Origin: Prostheceraeus crozeri
Lineage: Eukaryota; Platyhelminthes; Polycladida; Euryleptidae
Direction of reading: 5' to 3'
Length of the DNA stretch: 64,000 bases
Assembly: GCA_907163375.1 (NCBI GenBank)
Contig: CAJQUW010010482.1
Location: 147,849 to 211,848 of the forward strand
Shown here: positions 10,802 through 21,930 of the stretch, in pieces
Layout of the letters: each line of letters opens with the position of its first letter
Numbering within the stretch: position 1 is the stretch's first letter
Translations under genes and position numbers: made by a program
The notes under the pieces: model-generated
Seen by the model: only the letters and a program-made list of their open reading frames with translations
Database searches by the model: none
Told to the model about the DNA's origin: nothing

Positions 10802-12529
10802 CTAATTTTCAAAACAAGAAATATGAAGAGCAACATTGCACTTCTTGCATCGGATTTTTGATCTTGCAGAGCACATTGGACAAACTCCGCCCTTGATGGT
10901 TGTATCAATAGGCCAATGATTCATGCCATCATATCTGAGGGTAGAATTCTGCAGTTGCGAAACTTTTGCCCTGCGACCAGAACGCTTTCTTTCCTCTCCA
11001 TGTCGAGTAAGAGCTGAAATCACAACTTCTCGAGTAAACTGAAGCAGAGATATTTGTGGATTCTTCACATCTTGGTAAAATCTCCATGAGTTTACCATTA
11101 ATGCATTAATAATCCATGAGAAAAGAGGGTAATACCACTTGCGACATCAAGTACGGATTCGATATAAAGAAACTTGCTGATCAAACAGGTCTACGCCTCC
11201 CATATGTTTGTTATATTCAGTAATTGGTTTCGGAACCTTTAGATTGATATGGTTTCTTGTAGACCGATCCCATCGCCGGACGTACTTGAATGGCTCGATC
11301 TCAAAGCAGTTCGATGCACAGAGTGCACTTTTGTTGTCATTCCATTGTACTATGATATTGTTACCATCTGACTTTGAATCGATCGTACTCCGAGGAGTTT
11401 TCTCAAATACTTTCTTGTTCTGCAATGGACAATCTCAAAGTCGATTTGACCGAATCGTTCCGGTAATTCCAATTCCACTGTTTCTCAAATCGTCAAACAT
11501 TTCCAGTGAAGTAAAGTAGTTATCAACAAAGATGGAAGCACCACTAGGTGCGTTGCACTTCTCGGCTAAAGATCGAACAATGTCTCCAGAATGACCAAGA
11601 CCGAATGTTTTGATATGAGTGCCAGCACCTGCGTAAGGTTCCGCGTGATACAAATACCCGCTAGATGATGCTAAACACCAGCACTTGTATCCAAACTTTA
11701 TTGGTTTGCTTGCCATGTATTGTTTACTACTGTGATGACCATAGTACTTTACCATTGCTTCATCGATCGATAAATTTTGTGTAAGAGGAAACACTTTCGC
11801 CTTTTTGTTAAAGAAATCAAATTAAGGTATCACCTTGAAATATTTGTCGTCATTCATCAAGCTACTGTCAATAAAATGTAGGTGTTTAAAAATGGACAGG
11901 AAACGGTCACGACACATGCAGTTTCCAGGACAATCACCATTTACATCGAAGTCTTCAGACCAGTGTAATTGTGTACTGGGTAGGCGCATATACCCTGAGC
12001 GGAGTAAAATCGCGATGAAAGTTATCATTTCGTCGGATGTCACGTTTAGAAATTTACCGCTATTAGTTCCATATAGATTTGTTTGTTCCACCAGTAATTA
12101 AATAAGTTCAGCATCTGAAACAATCATAAGGCAAATTTATGCCCGACCGAAGATTATGAAATGACGTAAAATATGAAGTAAAGTCTTTGTCCAACTTGAG
12201 TGGCTTGAAATGATCAGAGCCAGTCCAATTTCATTTTTCAATTTTCTTCGTTTCGGTGGTGGTGCTTCACAATCATCTTGTGATGGTATCTCCGCTTCAG
12301 ACTGTAAGATTCGACGTGGTAAATTATGAAAGCAATGACTCGCTTCATCATCAGAAGTATCACTATCTTTGTCGGTCCCCACATGTGGATTTTCTGTGGG
12401 TGGGATAATTATCATTTCCTGAACGTCTTGGTTTTGAACGTCGCTGTCATTATGTGCCGTTATCATTTCGATTGCCTCATCCACAGTAAGCTTTGATCGT
12501 CTCCTCATCGTCGTCAATGTCATAGACAA
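10802..12529 (-). pseudogene. piggyBac B transposase, copy 2 (broken)
   Basis: The same broken transposase as at 1054-2781, in the downstream copy of the duplication. It shows the same piece structure: acidic N-terminus from 12529, N-lobe (12091-11822), first and second catalytic Asp (11794-11435; IDEAMVKYYG and VDNYFTSLEM), third Asp (11425-11147; HMGGVDLFDQ) and cysteine-rich tail (11098-10802). All frame breaks are shared with copy 1, so the gene was already dead before the duplication. The likely 3' transposon end is the TTAA at 10454-10457. Confidence 0.85.
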
Positions 12530-12660
12530 ATTCTAAGAATTGGTGAATCATTGTCGGGCTCTGCTATTTTACGAGGCAGAATGAAGCAATAACTAAAAAT
12601 AGATCTGCTACAATGAGAAAGACCATAGAAATTGGACGTATAAACTCCTGATTCCAGATA

Positions 12661-12708
12661 TTCATTATGCGCTACTCTGCTAACCGTCGCAATTGTAACG
12701 TGATGATG
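12661..12708 (+). repeat. Short piggyBac-associated repeat, left-end type (duplicate)
   Basis: This is the duplicate of 2913-2960 and shares about 45 bases with 51347-51392. It lies between the 5' side of piggyBac B and the LINE 3' region, followed by a small run of GATGATGATAAGGATGAT that could be the LINE's 3' simple-repeat tail. Confidence 0.5.
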
Positions 12709-12828
12709 ATAAGGATGATAAATTTTTATATTTAGAATTGAAAATCATGCAATTGCACTTACAAAAAGAGCACATAATGTACATGTATATACAAAATCAG
12801 CAGTAAAAATTAGAACAAGAAGTGATGC

Positions 12829-14230
12829 TCAAACATAAAGGCGATTGTAAATACTTATGCTAGACGGAATGAAAGACGAGTGGCGGCGTTTTGACTAAAT
12901 TCGTGGCACTAGAAAATGCTTTGAGAAACGGTGAATTGGAGGCACTAAATGATGAAAAAGTTGCGTCGGGTTCATCATGGAACGAAGCACTTTCATCGAT
13001 TGTTGATTGCGTCGAATGTACAGGGGAGTAAATGAACCACATTGGCAGTCTCGACCACATATGATGCGATGGCAACGGCACCTTATAGCCTCAAGCCTGT
13101 TGTTTTCGAGATGATTCATACCAATAAAAAGTGGATTGCAAAATTCAAGTGTACTTGTAATGAAAGAGTGGTAAAAGGTAATCATATCTCGTTTGTTGAG
13201 TACATTTTTCAGCTTGAGTAGAAGATACAATTTCCGGTTTGCTTTTTTACTCACAGTATCTATATGACACTTCCATGACAAATTATCCGCATATGTAATA
13301 CCCAAAACATTTACCTTCGAAGACACTTCATATGAACAAGTCAATGGCATTGAGTTGGACTCTCTAAACAACATTATCTTTGTTTTAGCTTTATTGAGGT
13401 TTGAACCATTACTGGAGCACCAAGAATCAACGTGCTGTTCCTCTCCACAAATGATTGCATCTATGTTATGCGAATCCGTTGCTCGAATAGGAATCAAAGA
13501 TATGATATCATCGGCAAACTTGACCATGACTGAAGTGGAGCAATGGGTCGTCAATGAACGCATATGTGTTGCAAAAAGGTAAGGTGCTATGACTGAGCCT
13601 TGTGGGATACCTGAGATTGCAGCACGTGGAGAACTCAAAGTTGAGTCATCCAATCTCACGATCTGATGACGGTTGTGGAGGAAGTCACCACACCATGATA
13701 TGATCCGAGAAGGTAAACCGGATTGGGTCAATGACTTTAAAAGACAATCATGGTGAAGAAAATCAAAAGCCTTGCGCATGTCGAAAGACGGCATTATAAC
13801 GGAGCAGATATCTGAGTCGTCAAGGTTTGAAGTTATAAAATCATGCATGAGAATATGTGAATGCAAAACAGAATACTGTGGTCTGAATGCAAACTGGTTT
13901 GGACCATAGGCACCAACCAATTTATCTTTCACGGACACCAAGCCACACTTCTCCAGTAACTTTGTGAATACGGGTAATATTGAAATCGGACGCAATTCTT
14001 CGAGCTTTCGGGTATTAGACTTCTTAGGTATTGGTGACACATGAGAAACCTTCCATCTTGTCGGAATCTTGAGCTTTTCGATCGAAAGATTAAAGACATG
14101 AGCAAGCGGCTCTGTTAGGGCAACACCAGCTTCACGAAGGAGTTTCGGAGGGATGGATTCCATCACTACCGGCGGCTTTATTCACCTTCAACTTGCACAG
14201 CTAGTTGAAAACATCCATGACAAATATGAT
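12829..14230 (-). pseudogene. LINE reverse transcriptase (Jockey/CR1-like), near-complete domain
   Basis: A 423-codon open part (14166-12895) covers most of a non-LTR reverse transcriptase. In order: IPPKLLREAG; the RWKVSHVSPIPKK and LRPISILPVFTKLLEKC blocks; the PNQFAFRPQYS fingers; FDMRKAFDFLHHDCLL; GIPQGSVIAPYLF; and the catalytic FADD box in VKFADDIISL. Just upstream the NKAAGSDGI motif is readable in another frame, marking a one-base shift near 14160. A stop after VPRI at 12895 shortens it relative to copy 1, where the frame runs to the equivalent of 12829. The first aspartate of the palm lies in FDMRKAF, where many LINEs have LDxSKAFD. It is minus strand and continuous with the endonuclease part upstream. 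The element is dead. Confidence 0.92.
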
Positions 14231-14441
14231 AGGATACCAGTCGTTGTCAGATGGACAATCCAGACGATCAAGAATTCTGTAATCGGCCAAACTTGAAAAA
14301 CTACCCTGAAAAGCGTCACTGATAGCTTCAACGGCTAACTGCGGTGTTTCATAGGTCTGGATGATTGAAGAGAGTGCCGATCCGAGAAGATTTGTTCATC
14401 ATATAATTTACTATCTTCCAGAGTCCATTGCTAGTTGACCT

Positions 14442-15190
14442 TTATGATGACATCCACTTCTGCCTCGAATTATCGATCATTATCTTGATTTTGTTTTTAT
14501 AGTATAAATGAAGTTGAAAATTGCCACAACGAAATGCTCGGTACCGCTTATTGATCGTATCCTTTATTAATGGGGTTATCCACGGCTTGTCGTTTACAGT
14601 AGATGGAACAAAGGTGCAAGGTATGCATTTGGTAAATGCATTGTATATAATATCATACAGTATTTGGCACTTTACATCAATATCTGAATCTGATCGGGAG
14701 AAACTATGCCAGGAATATGACAACACACAACTTGTAAACGCCAAAACATGGCTTTCACGGTAATCATACAGTTTCTTGTAAGATATTATACAATTGGTTG
14801 AACTGCGAGAATTAAGAAAGAGTAATGGTCAGAATTTCCCAAGCTTGGGCCGACAGTCGCATCATGATATAGATCAACCAGGGAGTTATCAATCAAAACT
14901 CTATCCAAAAGCGAGTTGCCACGAGTAGCAGATGTAACAGTTTCCTTGAGACAAAAAAGTTGCTCAAGCAAAGTTGTGGAGAAGGTATTCAAATCACTAG
15001 TGATTTTTATCTTTATATCGGGCATGTCATTGGCGAAATGATCGACGTTATCAACAAGGCATTGTTCAATGTTCTTTTGATCATCAGCTCGAAGATTTGG
15101 AGGAATGTAGATCGCGATCAACAGCAATTTGAGTGGAGGAAATATGATCCATACATCCTCTAGGTGATATTGAGAAGAAATAGGAGGAAT
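14442..15190 (-). pseudogene. LINE endonuclease and linker region
   Basis: Minus-strand reading of 15190-14786 gives the C-terminal two thirds of an AP-type endonuclease: LLLIAIYIPPN, KITSDLNTF (matching the usual GDFN), the LLDRVLIDNSL block and the catalytic GNSDHYSFL (S-D-H). After a break, 14744-14442 gives the linker found between endonuclease and reverse transcriptase (KPWITPLIKDTINKRYRAFR). With the reverse transcriptase part it makes one LINE of roughly 2.5 kb visible, lacking ORF1 and the endonuclease N-terminus in collinear order. Confidence 0.88.
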
Positions 15191-15204
15191 CAGGCGACTA
15201 CATG

Positions 15205-15350
15205 ATAGGAAGTTGTGTACACTGTAAACTGTACGATACGAAAACGAAGAGATTTTTCCTACGAAAGCGTATGTACAAATCGAGAATAACAAAATGTACC
15301 AGTGCATTTTGCTTTCGTACGTTCACGTACGAAAGCGATATCCGCTTCCT
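15205..15350 (+). repeat. Segment shared with another LINE, apparently inverted
   Basis: The plus strand at about 15224 (GTACACTGTAAACTGTACGA) closely matches the minus strand of the LINE at about 50039 (GTACACTGTAAATCGTACGC), where it encodes YVHCKSYATK of the endonuclease. Here the frame reads VHCKLYDTK on the strand opposite the adjacent endonuclease. The rest contains the words TTCGTACG, ACGAAAGCG and ACAAAATGTAC, which also recur near 49930-50000. This may be an inverted 5' piece made during LINE insertion, or a small repeat inserted in both LINEs. Confidence 0.4.
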
Positions 15351-15536
15351 GTTGGCGCAGAGCGGAGTCAGTTCTATATTGGTTAATTTTGATTTCCCTA
15401 GCGAGGCTTTGGTTGCGGTCAATGAGCGTCCCCGATTAATTATTCTTCTATCTTTATACACTTCTTGTAAACAAATATAGGTAGATTTCCATAAGGTCAT
15501 TGAAACCTAAAATTCAATGCAGTTAAATCCCATTTT

Positions 15537-15558
15537 CTCTCTCTCTCTCTCTCTCTCT
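15537..15558 (+). repeat. (CT)11 microsatellite
   Basis: Eleven perfect CT dinucleotides, followed by a GT-rich stretch. A simple repeat. Confidence 0.98.
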
Positions 15559-18407
15559 GTCCGAGGTGTACTGTGCGTGCGTCTGTGCGTGTTTTCATTT
15601 CCTTCATTGCAATTCATTCCCGAGATATTTGGAGAACAACCATGAATTTTGTGTCAGTCTATTAAAATAAAACAAATACGAGAAATAACATTTATCCCGT
15701 TAAATGCCGATATAATTCAGAATGGAAAAAGCTTGATTACAAAAGATTACATGTCATCAGATGATTCTGGTCTGTCTTTGAAATTGAAGCTAGCAAAAAA
15801 TAATAAAAGTCATAGCCAAACGGTCCTCCCCCGCCACTCCATCGGCCTCGATGATAATGTCCTGTATTACCACATAGGGCTGGATTCGCGACGGTTCTTC
15901 CAATACGCAGTGGTTCCTGTTGAGGAAAGAAGCGGAATTTCAGCATATTAAATACATAACTTGCTTGAGACAAAATTGAACCTGTTTACAAAAGGATATT
16001 AGTCTTCTCATAGGATATTTATGTACCAAGCATTATTCAGAATAATAAATGTGTAATTTCAGATACAGTCATCTGATAGCAGGAATAACAGCAACCTATG
16101 CATATAAGTTATGTAAATAGTGACTTCCCTAGCGGTAATTTTGGACCGGTATTTTCTGGCAAAAGTTAACCTCTTGGCTACAATTCAATACTACATGTAC
16201 TGACTGAATATCGCATAACGAATATCGTTTGACGAATTTAGCACACTCACATTTTTACATTGTCATTGTAATAAGATATCTGTGTATTGTATACACTCCA
16301 TGTATCATGTAATCCTAATCGCAATGATTTTACCATAGAATCATATTACAATGCAACTGTGAGCATGTTTGAATTCGAACAGCAATGAATAACTACGACA
16401 CGCAGACTAGTTTATCAAGGGCATTGCTATGTACGAGTCCGCGTCAGCAATATGACATTGATGGACATATGCATGTGTCGCAGTGTCACTGTTGTAGACT
16501 TCTCTTAGAAGCTATGACTGTTTCATTGCCGGACGGTTAGCCAATTCAAATTTTAATGCTCCATAGTTTCATTTATTGGACACATACTGTAGCTTGAATT
16601 CTACATTTCTTATAGAATGCGTACATCGTGCAAGTGAAAATTGATTTGGAGAGATTCAATGCAAATTTTCATACATAATTTCCTAAAAATGCTCTATGAA
16701 ACAGACAACAAGCTGAAATATGAATACTGATGTCTCGAGCATACTGTATTTTGGATAAAATTGAGCGTTCATGTTGCATAACGGATAAATTTGGCAAATC
16801 CACAATTCTGCATTCAACAGCATATAATGAATTTTTGTGAATGGGTTTTGATATTGTTTTATCGGCTCAGAGATGAGAAAGGTTAGTCAAAAGTGACCAA
16901 CGACTTATTTGCTTCTAGACTTCTATAAAACAGAGAAATATATATTTCCGCACCAACTCGTCAATGGTGTTCAATCAACCATCAATATTTCAACACCTCG
17001 TTATTTCTTAAGAGTGTAAAAATGCAAGCAATTTTTTGAAACTGATGTCAATGGCAAATTGGAACCTTGCCAATTGGTAGCTTCAGTATTGTTCAGACCC
17101 CTAGGACGTTGAAAGAACTCATCCACAGGTTTTGCGATCATGATAAAAATGTATAACTTTCTTGATGCAATCGCATCTAATCTGATATGACGTGCATCAG
17201 TATGAACTTATTGACACGATCAGCGATTGTGAATGTGAACATTTGTCATGCTAATAGTAGTTTTCCCACTTTATTTAGTGCATCTCTTAATTGCTAAATT
17301 ACTGAGTGCATCTACTACTCAATGTTTGCTATCTATGTCCTATACTGTTGAACTTATTTGGTGCTACTTTGCATATCTCTACTGTGAGGAGAAATTTGTA
17401 TTATTTATGTACATTGTGTATATACTGTTTATTACATTAATTAGCACTATACCAGAGTACTCGGAACTACTTTCTCCTCTGGTTCAAATGCTATGGGATT
17501 TAGTAAAATGATCTCCATTGCTGGACAGTAAACATCAAATATCACTGATTTCTGATATTAAAAATAATGGGAAGGCAATTTCTAGGTTATATATAATCTC
17601 ATTGCTGGACACTTAAGTCTGCAATAAGGACTATCAGACTCGACTGTTAACGCAGCCTTTTCTTCACATAGTCATTGCTTTCCTCTCAAATGTGCTCGCA
17701 GTTATACATTGCAATGCACACTTTTATCATTGAGAAATCCAGTGTTCCTACTCTCATTTCTCAAAAAATTCGGGTATCGGAAAAATATTCGGGCATGTTT
17801 CTTAAATAGTAATATTAATCGTTGTATATATTTGAGCATATTGGGATATTTCGAGTACCTATGCTCGAGTAAAGTTCCTCATTTTAAGCTATTAAGTTCG
17901 ATTTCAGCTCTCTAATTGCACCTGACGCTAATTGAATGCAAATCTGAACCAGAGCCGGTAGCGACAACATATTGTAGAATGCTTGAATTGATAACTTAAC
18001 TTACAACCGAAAATTTTAGCGAAGCATTCTTATATAGGTACTCTAATACACAGTAAGAACAATTTTGCTAATTAACCTTGGAAAATCTTTATCAAATCTT
18101 ATCAATTTTTGTCTTCTTTGTAAAAGAAAAAAGGATTTTCAGTTACCTTTAATAACTATAGCTGTATGCCTAATATTTCTTACACGTCATATCACACCAC
18201 ACATGCAGACCACGAAAGCACTACCCTGTAACTTGGCTTTCACAAAACTAGTTTAGTTTAGCGTGAGTTGTATTTTTCTTGATTTGTATGATTTTTATTC
18301 AACTGAAAATATATCTTTCTATTCTATTCTATTCTAGTAGGATTTTGTGATGTAATAGATATCAAAATTATGCAAGTGCTACTCCCAATAGTAAAACATA
18401 GCTGAAC
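15559..18407. other. 2.8 kb without a recognised gene
   Basis: I see no transposon, RNA gene or convincing coding region here. A possible exon lies on the minus strand at about 15770-15925. It is preceded by a pyrimidine-rich tract ending CAG (TTTCCTCAACAG) and encodes EPLRIGRTVANPALCGNTGH with a glycine-rich continuation, but nothing confirms it. The hydrophobic open frame at 17248-17511 looks like chance in AT-rich DNA. A short (TTCTA)n run occurs at about 18316-18337. Confidence 0.5.
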
Positions 18408-20075
18408 CAGGGATGTCTATTAATCATAGAAAGTGTCAGGGATTTCCAACTCTCAATCCCTAGGATTTAGCGTAGGCCGGTTTTCTGGCGAATTAGGTTT
18501 CTGGACATATTGGCTTTCATGAGTTATAGGAACCTTTATTTCACCAATCAACTGGATACGATTGTGAGCAGTTACACAACGGTTGTTCAATTGTTCCCGA
18601 ATTTCAAGAAAATGATCTAAATGCAGATGTATCATTGCAATTATCAGAAAAATTGTCAGGCGCCTGAAGAACACAAATTTTCTCTTTCTTTTCGAGCGAA
18701 GATAGATGGAAAGTATTATAGGACGTTTTCAGACTGTGCAGCTGAATTTATGATCAATTGATGCAAGCCAATTATTTCTAATAAACTTCAATCAGTGGAC
18801 GAGATAAAATAATGAATAGGGTGGCGTAGCTGAGGTTCGGCAATGTGTTTCACTGAGAAATTGTTTGAGCTTTTGTGATCCTTCTGAACTAGTGAACAGA
18901 GAGTTTCGATTTGTGAAATGATTATCTGTCTTTAGATAAAGTATGAATATCCACCGAAAGTACTCTGTAAAATTTGCTTCATCAATTTTGAAGTCAGTGA
19001 AGATACAGGTAAGAGATGTATGACAAATGCACGGATGGGTTTTCTAAAACGAAGACTCAACCATCATTGCTAGAATACTACGGAATTTTTATACGCGAGT
19101 CATCAGCATGTCCAATAATGTGTTTTCCGCAACATCTAAGAGATGACAAAATCTTCATCTCATCACACACCACAACTTGTCCAGGAGAACTTGAAAATAT
19201 GCAGTTTTTGAAAATTTCTATTGCTTCTGACTCCGAACCAATATTTTGGAAGTTTTCAATGTTTTCCATCAATGTAGTTGGATGTGGAAATGGAAGAAAA
19301 AATCATTTAGTATTATTTATTGTTTGCTGTATACAATTTTGATGATATCAAAATAATCAGTGATGCATTATACCTGCCCCATTAAATTCAATTTCAGACA
19401 ACTCAATTAATTCTAAACGGATTTTTGGGTCTTCATTCAAATTTGTTGGATTATTTCATTCAGCTAATGATTTGATCGATTTGATAATGTCATTCATAGT
19501 TTTCTACAGCACATTTCCCAAATCTCTCTAATATATACTAGAAACCAAGCATTGTGGGTGAAATTGAATATCAATAAGCTTGAAGCAAAACTATTTGACG
19601 CCTTCATCAGTAAGCATCCATGATCAAGAATTTCTGACGGTGATATTAAACCCGACATTGTCTGTGCATGAAATCCGTACATTCTCTGATTCCGATTTTA
19701 AGTTGATTTTCAGTTGGAATTTTTCGTGACTAAATATATGCTCCACGAAAAATACCTATAGGGTAGTTAATGAATGAATCGAAAAATGATAGATTGCATG
19801 GCTATCAGATGCCCACTTCTTATTAAATTCTTTGGCGTATTGTAAGACCAGTGTCATGCACTTGTTTTCTATTAACTGATGATGTTAGGAATGGCGTTCA
19901 TCCACGTGTCTCCATTTTTCCATTTCTGATTGGAAATTACAATTTACGACCGTGCACTTTCTCAACATCTTTGATGAAAATTCTGCAATCTGTATTTTCA
20001 AACCGTCCAAACCTAAATCCTACAGACTGAGAGTTGGAAGTCCCTATCACTTTCTAAGTTTCATAGACATCCCTG
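18408..20075. mobile_element. hAT-like TIR element 1
   Basis: The left end CAGGGATGTCTATTAATCAT and the inverted right end (CAGGGATGTCTATGAAACTT) are imperfect terminal inverted repeats extending about 90 bp, through a shared TTCCAACTCTCA and a GGATTTAG block. CAGGG ends are typical of hAT elements. The flanks read GCTGAAC (18401-18407) and ACTGAAC (20076-20082), a plausible degraded 7-8 bp target duplication. No transposase was recognised inside. A CKICFINFE-like peptide near 18965-18995 faintly recalls a BED-type zinc finger but is not convincing. Probably nonautonomous or decayed. Confidence 0.65.
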
Positions 20076-20582
20076 ACTGAACAAACAACAATGAGGTTGT
20101 TTAACTCAAAATTTATGAGATAGTTGCTACATGGATTTTTCGTTCAACAATTCTACTTTGTCAATCTACTGGCGCGAATTTTTGTCTATTCATATCATTC
20201 TAAATCTTCATTCACATGACTAATGGGATTATAGAATGAATTTCATTAAATCATCATTCATCACATTACATGCATTTTTCAATTAGTTCTCATGGTAGGT
20301 GCTGTACTTTCTATGGTAGAATTCCGGTTTGATCTCTACGTGTATGTCACACCAGACAGAAATCACAATACAACATTAATCTGGATTTTTGAGGGCAACA
20401 ATGTAGGACATTTGAAGGCGACCTGAAAATGACCTACATCGTTGCCCGAAAAAATAGATGTTAATACTGTTGTGCGTAATTGAAATGGTCTCGGCAGCAA
20501 TGTAGGAAAAAGCGGGCACGATGATATGAATACATATGCAGATATACGCTAGCTGAAATTTCTTCAAATATCTTTCACATGC
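20076..20582. other. Spacer between two hAT-like elements
   Basis: About 500 bp of AT-rich DNA with no gene, repeat or RNA signal that I can support. Confidence 0.5.
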
Positions 20583-20743
20583 ATAGATATCATGGTTGGC
20601 CGGTAAAAACCACCCTGGTTTTTGCCACCTGGTAAAAACCTAGTAAAAACCACCAGCTTTTGTCACCATTTTTTGGCTAAAACTGGCAAAAACTATTTTT
20701 CCAGGATTACTACTTAATCAAATAGAGGACCTGGGTATGACAT

Positions 20744-20891
20744 AATTGTTCGCAATTGGTGAAAACCCCAGTGTGGCTGATATTAGCCTGTTAGTGCTGG
20801 TCGAAGGATCTCGGCAATTTGAAAAGAAGTGACGTTTTTGTCTTAAGGATAACATCAGCCACACTGGGGTTTTCACCAATTGCGGACAATT
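20744..20891. repeat. Fold-back repeat with 38-bp arms
   Basis: Arm 1 (20744-20781) and arm 2 (20854-20891) are reverse complements with one mismatch, separated by 72 bp. The arms contain GGTGAAAACCCCAGTGTGG and its complement. The word ATTACTACTTAA occurs on both sides (about 20707 and 20889), which could be the trace of a nested insertion. A transcript of either strand would form a long hairpin. Confidence 0.9.
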
Positions 20892-21854
20892 ACTACTTAA
20901 GTTTTTTGGGTACTAAGGCATCATCGTCACTCTTTACTTTATTGATGAACGCTAGTCGCAATAAGTTCATTTTACTTTTTCATCATTCGATAAACATTTA
21001 GGCCTGTATTTTCACAATTCAAACTTATCAATATCGCATTTCAATCAAGAATATGTTCCAAGTACAGGTGTAAGAATATGAATTATTATAAAAAATGTTG
21101 TTATAAAGCTGTTGTGCATTCTTCTAAGCGTGCACGCATTTTGTTGCTTCACAAATTTCATTCATTGTAAGATGCAACAGACGTCCATGCTGGAGGGAAT
21201 AACTTGGCTCTATGTAAAAGATCGAAAACAGGCATTCCATGTTAGAAGCTAGAAGGGCAAGAAAATGTAGAAATCTGGCCTCGGATTTCTACGATTAACC
21301 TGCCTGCTGATCTAATGGAAGAGAGTATCTTCTAAATCTGTGGCAAATGTCCCATAGCCATTGTGATTACACGAATATTACTATGAAATTCATCCCGCAC
21401 TCCCAGAAGGACTAGATTAAAAAAATTGCCCTTCAACATTTTTCATGTCATGGCAATTTACCCTCATATATTTAGAGGATAAGGTGATGTTAAATGAATT
21501 TCATACCGAAAGAAAAGCTTTGATTTGAGCTCAAAATATGGAGATTTCAAGAACTTAAACAAACTTGAATATCACAATAATGTCACAATCATTTGTCGCT
21601 CTCAGATTCTACAATAAACACGATCAATTTTACAGCTTACTGGAAATGTTCTTTTGGTGAGATTATAACTGAAGCTGTTCAGACATACACTATACCTCAC
21701 TTTATCAACATTGCTGCTGCGAACAATGCTATTTAATTAATTTTTTGTCTTCCAAATCATGATTTTCTGCTCCAGTCACAAGTATTAGTACATTCAGTAT
21801 ATTTCTAAAAAAAGTAGAAATGCACTCTAAGTGACTGTTGCACATTGCTTGATT

Positions 21855-21930
21855 TGGGAGCTGAGATTTTCCGGTGCAGACGCTTTTTGATAGAGTGTTC
21901 TCTCTGTGTTCATGAGACCCGGGTTCGAAT
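21855..21930 (+). repeat. Possible tRNA-derived (SINE-like) fragment
   Basis: The sequence GAGACCCGGGTTCGAATTTA contains a good RNA polymerase III B box (GGTTCGAA), and about 35 bases upstream lies a TAGAGTG word like part of a tRNA D-arm. The stems do not complete a functional tRNA, so a tRNA pseudogene or SINE head is more likely. Weak call. Confidence 0.3.

Larger units (their letters stand above)
9749..13761. repeat. Segmental duplication, copy 2
   Basis: This is the direct repeat of 1-3899 at a constant offset of 9,748 bp. On the left it continues without a seam from the plus-strand piggyBac at 8049-9906; on the right it continues without a seam through the LINE to about 15.2 kb. Copy 2 is therefore probably the parental arrangement, and copy 1 a derived copy with a 114-bp internal deletion (13634-13747 of copy 2) and a truncated right end. 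Few substitutions separate the copies, which suggests a recent event or gene conversion. Confidence 0.93.

Noticed and set aside
17248-17511. Hydrophobic 87-codon frame as a membrane protein gene
   Set aside because: Composition is what AT-rich DNA gives by chance (Leu, Ile, Tyr, Phe); no start context, no homology recognised, no neighbours.
21855-21930. Functional tRNA gene
   Set aside because: Only the B box/T-arm region is convincing; acceptor and anticodon stems do not pair. Kept as a weak SINE-like fragment.
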